A stretch of DNA of 31,146 nucleotides from Phycisphaerales bacterium (GTDB lineage: Bacteria > Planctomycetota > Phycisphaerae > Phycisphaerales > UBA1924): the NCBI GenBank assembly GCA_030680655.1, contig JAUXUZ010000204.1, positions 1 to 31,146 of the forward strand, given 5' to 3'. This document shows, piece after piece, positions 24,008 through 31,146 of the stretch. Within the stretch, counting starts at the first letter, position 1; each line of letters begins with the position of its first letter. A model generated the notes under the pieces. That model was not told the origin of the DNA. It did no database searches and saw only the letters and a list, made by a program, of their open reading frames with translations. A program made the position numbers and the translations under genes.

Positions 24008-24302
24008 GGGTGATTTCGGCGGCGCGCTCGTAATTTCTGCGCGGGCGGCTCGCGGGATTGCCCATTTACCCAATTTGGGAATCCAGATGATCTGGACCCT
24101 GCCCAATCGCGGGAGAGGAAATTTGCTTCAATTTTGAGCTCGATGCGGCGGTGAAGGAGCGGCAGGGTGTGTCTGCGGCTAAGCGCCTGGCGTTTTCACC
24201 CGGCTTCATCGTGAACGGGTTTACCTCGGGTCAACTTCACATTCATCCGTGTTTTGGCGCGAGCTCTGGAACTCCACGCCTTTTTCGCGCAGGGGCATTC
24301 TT
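24008..24302. other. Intergenic stretch, no gene seen
   Basis: This stretch lies upstream of the PEP-CTERM promoter and of the frameshifted zinc-ribbon gene. It is less GC-rich than its surroundings. An open frame enters from 24151 but its residues do not look like protein. I see no clear promoter for the gene at 24303, only its ribosome binding site AGGGG at 24291-24295. Confidence 0.5.
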
Positions 24303-24657
24303 GTGGCAACGTGCGAACGCTGTGGACGGAGCTTTTGGTGATGCCGGAGATCACGGCGTTCGCTGGTGCGATGCCTGCGCGGCCCGGCAGAGTGAAGCTG
24401 TAGCGGTGCGGAGTGAAACAGGCGACCGCGTAGCACTGGTACTGTGCTGGCTCGTGCCCATGGCCGTTGTGGTGCTGGTCATCTGGCTCGCTGCGCTCAT
24501 GCGTGATTCCACTGTTCGCGTCGCCGAGTCACTGAACCCGGACAGGGATATCTCGCACGACACCCGTGACGGCGCGAACGGTTCACTTTTGCTAAACCGG
24601 GCGGCACCTGCCGAACCAAGTCGAATTGCAGAGCCGCACTCGGCGTCCGCCGAATAG
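24303..24657 (+). pseudogene. Zinc-ribbon single-pass membrane protein gene with a +1 frameshift
   Basis: A GTG at 24303, preceded by AGGGG with 7-nt spacing, encodes MATCERCGRSFW and then stops at 24339. Skipping one T of the TTTT run at 24333-24336 joins it to the next frame, which continues GDAGDHGVRWCDACAARQ. Together this gives a C-x2-C-x14-C-x2-C zinc ribbon, then one membrane span (LVLCWLVPMAVVVLVIWLAAL) and a polar tail, about 117 residues, ending at 24657. Both halves are protein-like only when joined. It may be a recent mutation, a sequencing error or slippage on TTTT, where Phe-tRNA could re-pair after a +1 slip. The function is unknown. Confidence 0.55.
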
Positions 24658-24702
24658 CCGCAAGCTGAGCACGCTGTCTGGGCCTGTTGGGTGTCGGGGG
24701 GC

Positions 24703-25968
24703 TTAGTTGCTGCGGTCGAGCGCCTTCTCAATCGCCTTGTCGAGCGCTTCGCCGCGCAGGTTGGCGCCGAGGATCTTGCCCGTGGTGCCGTCAACCAGGA
24801 GCGTGGCGGGGATGCTGTTGACCCCGTACTTCTGGGCGATCTCGGCTTTCCAGTACTTGCCGTCGGCGATCTGGCGCCACGTCATGCCCGACTTCTCCAT
24901 TACCTCGGGCATCTTGGTGATGGACTTGTCGCTGTCGAGCGAGATACCGAGGATCTCGAACCCCTTGGCATGGTGGTTCTGGTAGGCCTTGACGACGCTT
25001 GGCATCTCCTTCATGCACGGCCCGCACCAGGTCGCCCAGAAGTCGATCAGCACGATCTTGCCCGTGTAATCACCGGGGAACTTAACGGTCTTGCCCGCGG
25101 TGTCGGTGGCCTCGAACGCCGTGATCTGCTTGCCCACGCCGTGATCCGGCGGTGGGGCGATCTCGGCGACGGTCTGGCTGCTCTTGACGATCTTGAACGC
25201 GCTGCCGTCGCGGGCCATGCCGCTGACCTCGTAGGTTGTGCCGCCGATGTTGAACGGCCTGGCGATGTCGAACCGCTCGCCGCGCGAGTCGAACTTGCCG
25301 TTGCCGTTGACGTCGATCAGCAGGCTCACGCCCGAGCTCGCACTCTCGGGCGCACCGGCCGCCAGCGGCGCTCCGCGGAAGTCACCCTTGGCCATCGCGT
25401 CGTTGAGCATGACCTTGTACCCGGTGCCGCCGAGGTTGACCTCGCCCTGGTAGGCGTAGTCGTTGTAGTACAGCAGCGTTGACTTGAGCGCGGCCCGCGA
25501 CGGGTCGTTGCGGTCGAAGCGGTACATCGAGATGCTCGCCATGAAGGGCTTGTCCTTCTCGCCGATGTCGATGACGGCCGAGCCGTTGTACATGGTGGTG
25601 TCCGGCTTGCCGTCCTTGCCCTTGGTGATGCGCCCTTTCCACTCAACGGGCGCGTCGTCGGTCAGATCACCGTTGCGGTTGGCATCGATGGAGAGCGTGG
25701 CCGGCTTGCCGTCGGGCTCGTCGATCACAAAGTGCACGCCCCCTTCCCCTATGTTGATCGTGCCGTACGCCGGTGCGGTGAGCCCCTCGGGGACTTTGGT
25801 GACTCCGCCGGGCTTCTCGCCGGTGAACGTCGTCTTCTGCGGTGTGTACCCGCCGAGCTTGGCGGATGCACCTTTGGCGACGGGTGTGAGGCGGATCGTC
25901 TCATCCGGTGCCGAGCTGAGCGTTGCGGTGAGTCCGGCGGTGAGAACGAGCGTTGCAGCAATGATCAT
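24703..25968 (-). CDS. Exported TlpA-like thioredoxin-domain protein with long N-terminal domain
   Basis: A 421-residue protein. A signal peptide (MIIAATLVLTAGLTATLSSA) is followed by a 260-residue beta-rich region with two Ca-binding-like loops, DANRNGDLTDDAP and DVNGNGKFDSRGERFD. The thioredoxin domain (about 285-421) shows IVLIDFWATWCGPCMKEMPS with Cys315 and Cys318, a GISLDSDKS segment and the cis-Pro motif SIPATLLVDG, as in TlpA/ResA oxidoreductases that reduce periplasmic disulfides. GGAGG six bases before the ATG fixes the start; an in-frame start at 26151 is not supported. The N-terminal domain is common in planctomycete thioredoxin-like proteins but its role is unknown. Confidence 0.88.
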   Translation of the reverse strand: MIIAATLVLTAGLTATLSSAPDETIRLTPVAKGASAKLGGYTPQKTTFTGEKPGGVTKVPEGLTAPAYGTINIGEGGVHFVIDEPDGKPATLSIDANRNGDLTDDAPVEWKGRITKGKDGKPDTTMYNGSAVIDIGEKDKPFMASISMYRFDRNDPSRAALKSTLLYYNDYAYQGEVNLGGTGYKVMLNDAMAKGDFRGAPLAAGAPESASSGVSLLIDVNGNGKFDSRGERFDIARPFNIGGTTYEVSGMARDGSAFKIVKSSQTVAEIAPPPDHGVGKQITAFEATDTAGKTVKFPGDYTGKIVLIDFWATWCGPCMKEMPSVVKAYQNHHAKGFEILGISLDSDKSITKMPEVMEKSGMTWRQIADGKYWKAEIAQKYGVNSIPATLLVDGTTGKILGANLRGEALDKAIEKALDRSN

Positions 25969-26175
25969 TGGCGGCCTCCAGGCGTGGGGGGTGCGGACGT
26001 GTGTGCCGGTTATTGTGCGTCCGGCGGATGGCGAGCCACCAGCATACCAGATTTTGGCCAGGTGCCTGCCGATCGGTGGTGGAGCGGAGCCGGCTGGACG
26101 GTCTGCAGGCTGCGTCCACTGGCCGGAAACAGGTGTCCACTTATCGGTCAATCGCCTCTTTTCGGGCTGCAGCAG
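25969..26175. other. Intergenic stretch, no gene seen
   Basis: This is the divergent region between the TlpA-like gene and the second PEP-CTERM gene. It includes GCGTCCACT and GTGTCCACT about 20 nt apart, a weak direct repeat. I see no convincing promoter for the minus-strand gene. Confidence 0.4.
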
Positions 26176-26204
26176 TTGCCGCGGCGGGCTCTGCGCGGTA
26201 TGTT
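26176..26204 (+). promoter_or_regulatory. Probable promoter of the second PEP-CTERM gene
   Basis: TTGCCG (26176-26181), 17 nt and TATGTT (26199-26204) match four of six bases at each box. The expected transcript starts near 26211, giving a leader of about 105 nt. No CGCTTAC operator follows the -10 box, unlike the three minus-strand promoters. Confidence 0.4.
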
Positions 26205-26227
26205 GAACAGGTCGAGCATGCCTTGAT

Positions 26228-26302
26228 GGTGGCGAGAGAGGGCCGGATCAGGCCTGGCCGGAAGGGAGAGGGTCGGTCGCTCAATGCGGCCGAATCGCCA
26301 CC
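26228..26302 (+). promoter_or_regulatory. Possible structured leader of the second PEP-CTERM gene
   Basis: GGTGGCGA (26228-26235) and TCGCCACC (26295-26302) pair perfectly across 59 nt and end 15 nt before the start codon, enclosing a purine- and GC-rich stretch. This has the same layout as the leader of the other PEP-CTERM gene, and both enclose TCAGGCC. Confidence 0.35.
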
Positions 26303-26317
26303 GCGAGGGTCTCAGCC

Positions 26318-26887
26318 ATGCATCACCGTGCTATCAGATCTCTGCTTCAATCGGTCGCTGCCGCTGTGGTGGCGGCGTGCTTTGTCGGTACCGCCCCGGC
26401 GAGCAACCTCTGGTCCGGGCTTACATACCCGTTTGTCACCGCCGCGGGATCGGACCCGACCCTTCCGGCGAATCAGGACCGGATCACCGACAACGTCTGG
26501 CTCACGCGAGCGAACATCCAGGGGATCTACAACATCGCGCAGGAGGCGTTCTATCAGGGCGCCCGCCGCAGCGGCCCCAGCCCGATGGGGACCGAATGGG
26601 CCTTCGGCACCACCGCCAATTACAGCACGCTCACGTACCGCTCGTGGGCGCTCGCGGCCAACGGCTCGCCGCCTTCGCTGGTAGGGCGCAGCATGGTCGT
26701 CCACCTGATCGACGATGACATCTACCTCGACATCCGCTTCACCGCCTGGGGTGTCGGTGGAGTCGGTGGCTTCTCATACATCCGTGCGGTCCCCGCGCCG
26801 GGCGCGGGCGTGCTGCTTGGCATGGGTGCGCTTGGGTTTGGGTGCCGCCGCTCGCGGAGGGCCGGGTCCGTTGTACTTGCCGGCTGA
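26318..26887 (+). CDS. Small secreted PEP-CTERM-type protein
   Basis: A 189-residue protein with a signal peptide (about residues 1-28, SVAAAVVAACFVGTAPAS). The body, about 30-160, has LPANQDRITDNVWLTRANI, GIYNIAQEAFY, GTEWAFGTTANYSTLTYRSW and VHLIDDDIYLDIRFTAWG, which resembles a domain seen in many small secreted bacterial proteins with no known activity. The tail VPAPGAGVLLGMGALGFGC followed by RRSRR has the PEP-CTERM layout (Pro-x-Pro motif, hydrophobic helix, basic end), although a Cys precedes the basic cluster. GAGGG lies before the ATG. It reads away from the TlpA-like gene. Confidence 0.8.
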   Translation: MHHRAIRSLLQSVAAAVVAACFVGTAPASNLWSGLTYPFVTAAGSDPTLPANQDRITDNVWLTRANIQGIYNIAQEAFYQGARRSGPSPMGTEWAFGTTANYSTLTYRSWALAANGSPPSLVGRSMVVHLIDDDIYLDIRFTAWGVGGVGGFSYIRAVPAPGAGVLLGMGALGFGCRRSRRAGSVVLAG

Positions 26888-26911
26888 ACGCGGGGTATTG
26901 CTTGCTCTCTG

Positions 26912-26930
26912 AGCGTGCGGTTTGCACGCT
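26912..26930 (+). terminator. Hairpin after the second PEP-CTERM gene
   Basis: AGCGTGC and GCACGCT pair perfectly around a 5-nt loop, 25 nt after the stop at 26887 and 12 nt before the methyltransferase ATG. No U tract follows, so termination may be partial. Confidence 0.45.
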
Positions 26931-26941
26931 ACTGTCGGCAC

Positions 26942-27556
26942 ATGTCCAGCACGTTCTGGGATGAGCGGTACGGTGGAGCGGACCTTGCCTATGGCGAGGC
27001 TCCCAACGAGTTTCTCGCGGCGATGGCGGACCGGCTCCCGCTCAAGGGGAGCGCGCTGGACATCGGCGCGGGCGAAGGACGCAACGCCCTCTTCCTCGCG
27101 TCTCCGCCGCGTGAGCTGGATGTGCTGGCCGTTGACCAGAGCGCGGCTGGGATGCAGAAGGCTCAGCGGCTCGCCACAGCGCGCGGCCTCCGCCTGCGCA
27201 CGCAGGCTGCGGACCTGCTCGACTTCGACGCTGCGCCTTCGTCGCTGGATGTCGTCACTTCCATCTTCGTTCACTTGCCGCCGGGTCTGCGTGCGCACGT
27301 GCATCGGCGGGTGGGCACCTGGCTGAGGACGGGGGGTGTGTTCATCCTTGAGGCTTACGGGCCCGATCAACTCGAGCGTTCCACCGGCGGCCCGAAGGAC
27401 GCGTCGATGCTCGCTTCACTGGAGACACTTCTGCTGGAGATTGAGGGAACTGGGTTGGAGGTTGAGCACCACGCGGAGCTCGTGCGCGATGTGCGCGAGG
27501 GCCGGTTCCATACTGGCGAGGCTTCGGTAGTGCAGTTTATTGCGCGCAAGCGGTGA
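26942..27556 (+). CDS. Class I SAM-dependent methyltransferase (TehB/Methyltransf_11-like)
   Basis: A 204-residue cytoplasmic methyltransferase. The start MSSTFWDERYGGADLAYGEA, typical of this group, is followed by motif I, ALDIGAGEGRNALFLA, for SAM binding, then AVDQSAAGMQKAQ (acidic end of beta 2), AADLLDF and DVVTSIFVHLPP (motif IV), and GGVFILEAYGPDQL. The substrate is unknown; similar proteins act on small molecules such as tellurite, thiols or quinone-type compounds. A GTG at 26915 could add nine residues but falls in the hairpin loop region before the gene. It has its own stop 234 nt before the next gene and no clear partner. Confidence 0.85.
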   Translation: MSSTFWDERYGGADLAYGEAPNEFLAAMADRLPLKGSALDIGAGEGRNALFLASPPRELDVLAVDQSAAGMQKAQRLATARGLRLRTQAADLLDFDAAPSSLDVVTSIFVHLPPGLRAHVHRRVGTWLRTGGVFILEAYGPDQLERSTGGPKDASMLASLETLLLEIEGTGLEVEHHAELVRDVREGRFHTGEASVVQFIARKR

Positions 27557-27663
27557 ACGGCCAGCACCAGGGGTGGCGGCAACGACCGGAGTTTTTCGGT
27601 TGGTGCACTGAGCCTGCCGCAACGCAGAGTTCACGGGCACGGCTGGATTGCTGGCGGCCCTCG

Positions 27664-27702
27664 TGGACGATGGGCGACAAGAAGATATAATATTCATCTT
27701 GT
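27664..27702 (+). promoter_or_regulatory. Promoter with dyad over the -10 box, before the tyrosine phenol-lyase-like gene
   Basis: TGGACG (27664-27669), 16 nt and a perfect TATAAT (27686-27691) form the clearest -10 box in the window, in a local AT-rich island. The -10 lies in the middle of an imperfect 26-bp inverted repeat (27677-27702) with outer arms ACAAGA and TCTTGT. This is a likely operator. The transcript should start near 27698, about 93 nt before the start codon. Confidence 0.65.
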
Positions 27703-27705
27703 TGG

Positions 27706-27736
27706 CGGTTCGGCCGGCTTTGGGCAGGCCGAGCCG
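27706..27736 (+). promoter_or_regulatory. Leader hairpin before the tyrosine phenol-lyase-like gene
   Basis: CGGTTCGGCC and GGCCGAGCCG pair over 10 positions (one G-U wobble in RNA) around an 11-nt loop, starting about 8 nt after the expected transcription start. There is no U tract. It may protect the 5' end or take part in control. Confidence 0.4.
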
Positions 27737-27790
27737 TGACGTTGCCGACGCTGCTCAGGCAGAAAGACACGCAGCAGATGGAGCCTCACC

Positions 27791-29224
27791 GTGAGCAAGA
27801 GATCGTGGGCCGAACCGTACAAGATCAAGATGATCGAGCCGCTCCGCATGACCTCGCCTGACGAACGCGACGCCGCGATGTCCGCTGCGGGGTTTAACAC
27901 GTTTCTCCTGCGCAGCGACGAGGTCTATATTGACCTCCTCACCGATTCGGGCACGACCGCTATGAGCGACCGCCAGTGGGCCGGGGTGATGCTCGGCGAC
28001 GAGGCCTATGCCGGCAGCGCTAACTACTACCACCTTGAGGACGCTGTCCACCGCTACTACGGATACAAGCACCTCATTCCAACCCATCAGGGGCGCGGTG
28101 CTGAGCACCTCCTTAGCCGCCTCTTGATCAAGCCCGGCGACGTTGTTCCCGGGAACATGTACTTCACGACGACGCGTGCTCACCAGGAACTCGCGGGCGG
28201 CCGCTTTGTGGACATCATCGGCGACGCCGCCCACGACGTGAACAGCAAGGAGCCCTTCAAGGGCAACGTCGACCTTAGCAAACTCCAGGCGGCCATCGAC
28301 ACCCACGGGGCAGGCAGGATCCCATATGTCTGTCTCCAGTGCTGCGTGAACATGGCGGGGGGACAACCAGTCAGCATGGCCAACATCGCCGCGGTCAGCG
28401 CTCTCTGCAAGGAGCACGGAATCAGTGTCATGCTCGACGCCACGCGAGCGGTCGAGAACGCGTACTTTATCAAGGCGCGCGAGCCGGGTTACGGACCAAG
28501 GAGCATCGAGGAGATCCTGCGTGAGATTTGCTCCTACACCGACGGGTGCACGAACTCGGCCAAGAAAGACTGCCTCGTGAACATCGGCGGCTTCCTCTGC
28601 GTCAACGACGACGCCCTTGCCGAAGAGGCCCGCAACATGGTCGTCCTCTTCGAGGGGCTTCACACTTACGGCGGTTTGGCGGGCCGGGACATGGAGGCCA
28701 TGGCGATCGGCATTGCCGAGTCCGTTCAATACGACCACATCCGCGCACGCGTCGGACAGGTCGAGTACCTGGGCACGCTCCTTGAGAATGCGGGCGTGCC
28801 GATCATCCTTCCTGTCGGCGGCCATGGCATCTTCATCGATGCGATCCGTTTCCTCCCGCACATCCCGCGCGAGCAGTTCCCCGCTCAGGCTCTCGCCGCG
28901 GCACTGTTTGTAGAGTCGGGCGTGCGGTCGATGGAGCGTGGTGCTGTGTCGGCCGGTCGCGATCCGGACACCCGCGCCAATATCTTCCCGAAGCTCGAGC
29001 TCGTCCGCCTCACCATCCCCCGCCGTGTTTACACGCAGGCGCACATGGATGTCACCGCCGAATCTGTCATCGAGCTCTTCAACCAGCCCGAGCGCGTAGT
29101 TGGTCTCGAGATCACCCACGAGCCCAGGTACCTCCGCTTCTTCCAGGCACGCTTTCGGCCTGTCACGGGCGAGCGCGTACTCAAGCCCGCCCGCGAAGCG
29201 CTTTCTTGTGCGTCCTCCAACTGA
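27791..29224 (+). CDS. tpl: Tyrosine phenol-lyase-like PLP enzyme (beta-eliminating lyase)
   Basis: A 477-residue enzyme of the tryptophanase/tyrosine phenol-lyase family. It follows the tyrosine phenol-lyase pattern closely: AEPYKIKMIEPL, YIDLLTDSGTTAMSDRQWAG, GDEAYAGSANYYHLE, THQGRGAEHLLS, NMYFTTTRAHQE (the Thr-rich stretch of the lyase, where tryptophanase has Asp), MLDATRAVENAYFIK, SAKKDCLVNIGGFLC with the PLP lysine in the Lys258-Lys259 pair, GGLAGRDMEAMAIG, SMERG with Arg383, matching the tyrosine-binding Arg381, and LRFFQARF. In the PLP motif Asn replaces the usual Met before Ser-Ala-Lys. The reaction would be L-tyrosine to phenol, pyruvate and ammonia. The start is GTG with GGAG seven bases upstream. 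A decarboxylase gene follows after 20 nt. Confidence 0.87.
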   Translation: MSKRSWAEPYKIKMIEPLRMTSPDERDAAMSAAGFNTFLLRSDEVYIDLLTDSGTTAMSDRQWAGVMLGDEAYAGSANYYHLEDAVHRYYGYKHLIPTHQGRGAEHLLSRLLIKPGDVVPGNMYFTTTRAHQELAGGRFVDIIGDAAHDVNSKEPFKGNVDLSKLQAAIDTHGAGRIPYVCLQCCVNMAGGQPVSMANIAAVSALCKEHGISVMLDATRAVENAYFIKAREPGYGPRSIEEILREICSYTDGCTNSAKKDCLVNIGGFLCVNDDALAEEARNMVVLFEGLHTYGGLAGRDMEAMAIGIAESVQYDHIRARVGQVEYLGTLLENAGVPIILPVGGHGIFIDAIRFLPHIPREQFPAQALAAALFVESGVRSMERGAVSAGRDPDTRANIFPKLELVRLTIPRRVYTQAHMDVTAESVIELFNQPERVVGLEITHEPRYLRFFQARFRPVTGERVLKPAREALSCASSN

Positions 29225-29244
29225 GGCACCGGGAGGTCTGTTCG

Positions 29245-31146
29245 ATGGGCGAAGATCTAGGAATGATGAGCGCCTGGTTCGCCGGGCCAAAGGCGGAGAA
29301 CGCTCCTTGGTTTCACAGCTGGCTTGGCCGCATCGCAGAGGACTACGCGGCGTGGCGGCGGAACTACTTCCCAGAGGATGGCGTCGTTGTCGACTCGTCC
29401 CTCAGAAGGCGCAACGAGCCGTTTATGGACGCATTCGAGGACCGGCTCCTCGAGCTCCTTGCGCGTCTCAAGGCCGACGTCCCGTTTCACAGCCCCCGTT
29501 ACGCCGCCCACATGCTCGCGGAGCAGTCGTTGCCGGGAGTTGCCGGCTACTTCGCGGCCATGCTCTACAACCCCAACAATGTGACCAGCGAGGTCGCGCC
29601 GGTTACCGTCAAACTCGAGCTGGAGGCGGGGCGTCTCCTCGCGAACATGATCGGCTACGGTGGCGACGCCTGGGCCCACCTGTGTTCGGGCGGCACCACG
29701 GCGAACTTCGAAGCCCTCTGGGCCGCACGGAGCGTGAAGTACCTCCCGTTGATTGTCCGGGAGATCCGCCAGGCCGCGGGCCTTGACGCTGATCGCGCGA
29801 GCCACGGTGTTGCGCATGCGGTCCTTGTCGGCCAGTCCCCCAGCGTGTCGATGGAGTCTTACGCCGCCCTCTGGCGTGCGATCCGCGTGAGCCCCGAGCG
29901 CGACCGACTCGCACGCCTCGCGCACGAGGCCGCCGCTGCATCTGCTTTCAATGTTGGCGAACGGGGCGTTGGCGCTGTGTGCGCGACGCTCGGCTCTGAC
30001 CCTGTTGTGCTGGTCCCAGAGTCGCACCACTACTGCTTCGAGAAGGCCTTGGACCTGCTCGGCTTGGGCCGGTGTGCGCTGCGATCGATCGCCGTTGACG
30101 CTCACTTCCGGATGCGCTGCGACGAACTCCTGCGGGTCATCGACGACGTTGAGCGGCAGGGCGAGCACGTGCTGGCTGTTGTGGCAGTCGTCGGCTCTAC
30201 CGAGGAGGGGTCGGTCGATCCGGTTGACGCAATCGCCGCGCTCCGGGAGCATCGCGAGCAGACGGGCCGATCGTCCTTTTGGCTGCACGCGGACGGCGCC
30301 TACGGCGGCTACCTGCGCACCGTCACGATCCCCACGCGATCGGGGCTGGGCCCATCGACCGCGACTGTCAAGGTCGGCGGCGCCATCACCGACATCGCGA
30401 TCCGGCTGCCAGAGAACGGCGAGTGCGCCGCTCTCGAGCAGCTCCATCGCTGCGACTCTGTGACGATCGACCCGCACAAGCTCGGCTACATCCCTTACCC
30501 CGCCGGTGCCATCTGCTTCCGCAGCAACCTCGTCAAACCCCTCATGCGTCAGATTGCTCCCTACCTCGGTGATTTGCCCGACGACCCCGAGACGGAACGG
30601 CGTTCGGAGGCCATCGGTCTGTACGTGCTTGAAGGGAGCAAGCCGGGTGCGAGCGCCGCAGCGGTCTGGCTCAGCCACACGCTCATTCCTTTGGACAACA
30701 CCGGGCACGGGATGCTCATCCGCGAGGACATTCGCAACGCCGCCGAGCTCCACGCGCTGCTTGAGTGCTACCCGGGCCTTGTTGCCGGAGAGGTCGCGGA
30801 GCGATCGGATACGGACGACAGCGGGGCGGGTATCGAACCGCCCCCGCGTCATTCCAGGCATTCTCGGGGTCTCTCCCCAGCCGTGCGAGCGGTCTGCCTC
30901 TGCCCTCCGGGTTCGAACATCGTCTGCTACGCGTTCCGTCCAGTCGGCGGAGGTGCTTCGCTTGCCGCGATCAACCGGCTTAATCGAACAGTTTTCGACA
31001 GCCTCAGCATCGGTGCGTGCACGAACGAGCCTGGTTGTGGCGACGGGCTCGCGAGCGGCTCGGCAGTCGTTGGCTCCACGGCAGTCAAAGGTGGGATCGT
31101 CAACGCACCCCCTTTCTTCGTCAGCCGCACCTCACTGTCAATGAGG
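29245..31146 (+). CDS. Tyrosine-decarboxylase-like PLP enzyme, 3' end outside the window
   Basis: An open frame of 634 codons with no stop before the window ends. GGGAGG eight bases before the ATG supports the start. It is a group II PLP decarboxylase close to the large bacterial tyrosine decarboxylases: FHSPRYAAHMLAEQSLPGV, YFAAMLYNPNNVTSEVAP, HLCSGGTTANFEALWAARS, SHHYCFEKAL with His262 to stack on PLP, HADGAYGGYLR with Asp350 (Gly where most have Ala), TIDPHKLGYIPYPAGAICF with the PLP lysine Lys412, LEGSKPGASAAAVW and, near the end, PPFFVSRTS. Known enzymes are about 610-650 residues, so little is missing. The likely reaction is tyrosine (or DOPA) to tyramine (or dopamine) plus CO2. Co-transcription with the lyase is likely. 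Confidence 0.87.
   Translation, partial: MGEDLGMMSAWFAGPKAENAPWFHSWLGRIAEDYAAWRRNYFPEDGVVVDSSLRRRNEPFMDAFEDRLLELLARLKADVPFHSPRYAAHMLAEQSLPGVAGYFAAMLYNPNNVTSEVAPVTVKLELEAGRLLANMIGYGGDAWAHLCSGGTTANFEALWAARSVKYLPLIVREIRQAAGLDADRASHGVAHAVLVGQSPSVSMESYAALWRAIRVSPERDRLARLAHEAAAASAFNVGERGVGAVCATLGSDPVVLVPESHHYCFEKALDLLGLGRCALRSIAVDAHFRMRCDELLRVIDDVERQGEHVLAVVAVVGSTEEGSVDPVDAIAALREHREQTGRSSFWLHADGAYGGYLRTVTIPTRSGLGPSTATVKVGGAITDIAIRLPENGECAALEQLHRCDSVTIDPHKLGYIPYPAGAICFRSNLVKPLMRQIAPYLGDLPDDPETERRSEAIGLYVLEGSKPGASAAAVWLSHTLIPLDNTGHGMLIREDIRNAAELHALLECYPGLVAGEVAERSDTDDSGAGIEPPPRHSRHSRGLSPAVRAVCLCPPGSNIVCYAFRPVGGGASLAAINRLNRTVFDSLSIGACTNEPGCGDGLASGSAVVGSTAVKGGIVNAPPFFVSRTSLSMR

Noticed and set aside
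24151..24302. Upstream part of the open frame reaching 24657
   Set aside because: The residues are not protein-like, and a ribosome binding site with GTG at 24303 in another frame gives a sensible zinc-ribbon start.
26200..26302. Possible SRP (4.5S) RNA, because of GTTGAACAGGTC and ATCAGGCC followed by GGCCGGAAGGG
   Set aside because: The nearly invariant AGCAG on the 3' side of the core loop is missing and the arms do not pair as an SRP domain IV should. I treat it as a gene leader.
29257..30861. A 534-codon minus-strand open frame
   Set aside because: It is the antisense shadow of the decarboxylase, whose motifs are clear. The same applies to the 511-codon frame at 27755-29290 opposite the tyrosine phenol-lyase-like gene.
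1..31146. tRNA, rRNA, CRISPR arrays, transposases or prophage genes
   Set aside because: Looked for on both strands by eye; none could be supported. Short RNA genes could still be missed without a covariance search.

Overview
The window looks like a chromosomal segment of a high-GC planctomycete, most likely of the Phycisphaerae/Phycisphaerales type. The evidence is combined: two secreted proteins end in paired dockerin-like repeats closing on a Gly-Cys motif, two proteins carry PEP-CTERM-like sorting tails, one is a planctomycete-style pseudopilin, one deaminase is fused to a PIG-L deacetylase, and several exported proteins have Tat signals. The assignment is inferred from gene content only. 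I saw no rRNA, tRNA, CRISPR array or transposase.

Layout. (1) 1-2083: a Tat-exported protein (only its start is inside) overlaps a formylglycine-generating-enzyme-like protein; the latter's start codon overlaps the start codon of a divergent ApbE flavinyltransferase. (2) 2114-3978: a translationally coupled sugar isomerase/epimerase and Gfo/Idh/MocA oxidoreductase. (3) 4036-8990: divergent from it, behind a 9-10-9 inverted repeat, a NagB-PIG-L fusion, pyruvate kinase and CinA in tight array. (4) 9142-11570: a soluble histidine kinase and a sigma-54 response regulator. (5) 11601-15201: two secreted dockerin-like proteins on the minus strand. (6) 15474-22612: a minus-strand carbohydrate operon in the order GH94 phosphorylase, pseudopilin, small membrane protein, solute-binding protein, two ABC permeases, with no ATPase gene. 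(7) 23031-26887: a PEP-CTERM protein, a frameshifted zinc-ribbon membrane protein gene, a TlpA-like thioredoxin protein and a second PEP-CTERM protein. (8) 26942-31146: a methyltransferase, then a tyrosine phenol-lyase-like enzyme followed after 20 nt by a tyrosine-decarboxylase-like enzyme that runs off the window.

How the parts may work together. The most useful observation is regulatory. Three minus-strand promoters (dockerin protein at 15201, GH94-ABC operon at 22612, PEP-CTERM protein at 23876) each have a 14-bp LacI-family-like operator starting on the last base of the -10 box, in identical phase, with the shared core GCTTAC. This suggests one sugar-responsive regulon joining surface proteins, oligosaccharide import and intracellular phosphorolysis. 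The amino-sugar genes with pyruvate kinase, and the sugar isomerase/oxidoreductase pair, fit a glycan-degrading lifestyle. The terminal pair of PLP enzymes both match tyrosine-using families (C-C cleavage and decarboxylation) and lies behind a clear promoter whose -10 box sits in an inverted repeat.

All functional calls come from reading motifs by eye; no homology search was run.
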